Assembly (NCBI GenBank): GCA_013397935.1
Contig: VZRN01004715.1
Coordinates: 326,964-390,963, forward strand
Direction of reading: 5' to 3'
Source of the DNA: Dasyornis broadbenti
Lineage: Eukaryota > Chordata > Aves > Passeriformes > Dasyornithidae
DNA length: 64,000 bases
Shown: positions 63,409-64,000 of the stretch, piece by piece
Numbering within the stretch: the stretch's first letter is position 1
Layout of the letters: the number at the start of each line of letters is the position of its first letter
Position numbers and translations under genes: made by a program
The notes under the pieces: generated by a model
Databases searched by the model: none
The model's input: the letters and a program-made list of their open reading frames with translations, nothing else
Told to the model about the DNA's origin: nothing

Positions 63409-64000
63409 TGTGATTTGGCTTTGGCTGTATGCCAGATATACACCACACTCTTCTGTCACTCCCCTCCTCCTCAGAACAGTGGGCTTGAGAAAATAAGATG
63501 GAAAAAGAGAAAACCCAAAACTTGTGGGTCAAGATGATGGCAGTTTAATAAAGCAAAACCAGATGCTTGTGCATGGAAGCATAGGAAAACAAAAGATTTA
63601 TTCTCTACTTATCATCAGGCCATGTCTCAGCCCCTTCCTGGGAAGCAAGGTTTCAATGTGCATAGCAGTTTCTCTGGAAGACAAATATCACAATATATAG
63701 TGCCCCTCCCTCCTCTTCTTTCCCTTCATTTTTATTTATGAGCTGAAGCCATGTGCTTTGGAGCATCGCTTTGGTCCATTTGGGTCAGCTGTGCTGGCTA
63801 TGCCTTCTCCCAAGATCTTGCTCACACCCAGCCTTTTGGTTAAGGAAAGAATGTTGGAGAGACGGCCTTGATGCTATGTGAGCATTAAGGGCCAGTAGCC
63901 AAATCCCTGGTGTGTCATCAACACCTCTTTAGCTAGCAATGCAAAGCACAGCACTGTGAGGGCTGTGGGGAGAATTAATCCTATCTCAGCCAGACCCAAT
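63409..64000 (-). mobile_element. Avian ERVL-type LTR, cut by the window edge
   Basis: The plus strand begins TGTGATTTGGCTTTGGCTG, the reverse complement of the 3' end of an abundant avian ERVL LTR. It continues with 'CACTCTTCTGTCACTCCCCT', 'GATGATGGCAGTTTAATAAA' (holding a reversed ATTAAA signal at 63544-63549), 'CATCGCTTTGGTCCATTTGG', 'GTCAGCTGTGCTGGCTATG' and 'AGCAATGCAAAGCACAGCAC', and it reaches 'ATTAATCCTATCTCAGCCAG' at 63974-63993. Since this last block is the LTR start read backwards, the element should end within a few bases past the window. If a provirus follows, its polypurine tract would lie just beyond 64000. No internal region lies below 63409. Confidence 0.85.

Overview
The window is AT-rich vertebrate nuclear DNA and almost certainly comes from a bird. 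The evidence is at least ten fragments of CR1 retrotransposons, several ending in the avian CR1 tail (imperfect TTCTATGA-like octamers), together with three LTRs of the avian ERVL type that open or close with the recognisable 'CCTGGTTTCAGCT' or 'GGTTTGGC' style termini. Pentanucleotide TTTGG and GTT tracts also fit a bird, perhaps a songbird, but I cannot name the species.

I find no protein-coding gene, exon, tRNA, rRNA or recognisable microRNA. All open frames are short (159 codons at most). The ones that resemble a known protein are decayed pieces of CR1 reverse transcriptase or one retroviral envelope remnant. The window therefore reads as a piece of a gene desert, or possibly of a very large intron.

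Layout: 1-1.5 kb unique; 1.5-1.9 kb CR1 reverse transcriptase fragment (-); 7.6-8.1 and 9.2 kb CR1 3' ends (+); 11.1, 13.0-13.4 and 15.3-16.1 kb CR1 pieces (-), with an opposing CR1 scrap (+) at 15.2 kb; 16-35 kb a long stretch almost free of recognisable repeats, containing small palindromes and hairpins; 35.7 kb CR1 3' end (+); 37.6 and 39.0 kb pentanucleotide-type repeats of opposite strand sense; 40.8-41.4 kb complete solo LTR (+); 44.4 and 47.3 kb CR1 (-); 49.7-51.6 kb a compact, probably non-autonomous endogenous retrovirus derivative (-) with a full-length upstream LTR, an unusual tandem-module leader, an envelope remnant, a polypurine tract and a shortened downstream LTR; 55.3-56.1 kb a candidate regulatory stretch with palindromic homeodomain-type sites; 57.6-58.1 kb another complete solo LTR (+); 63.4 kb to the window edge an LTR (-) that runs off the end.

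The most interesting item is the 49.7-51.6 kb element. Nothing I could read supports a wholly new biological system. All family assignments rest on recall of avian repeat consensus sequences and on eye alignment, not on a database search.
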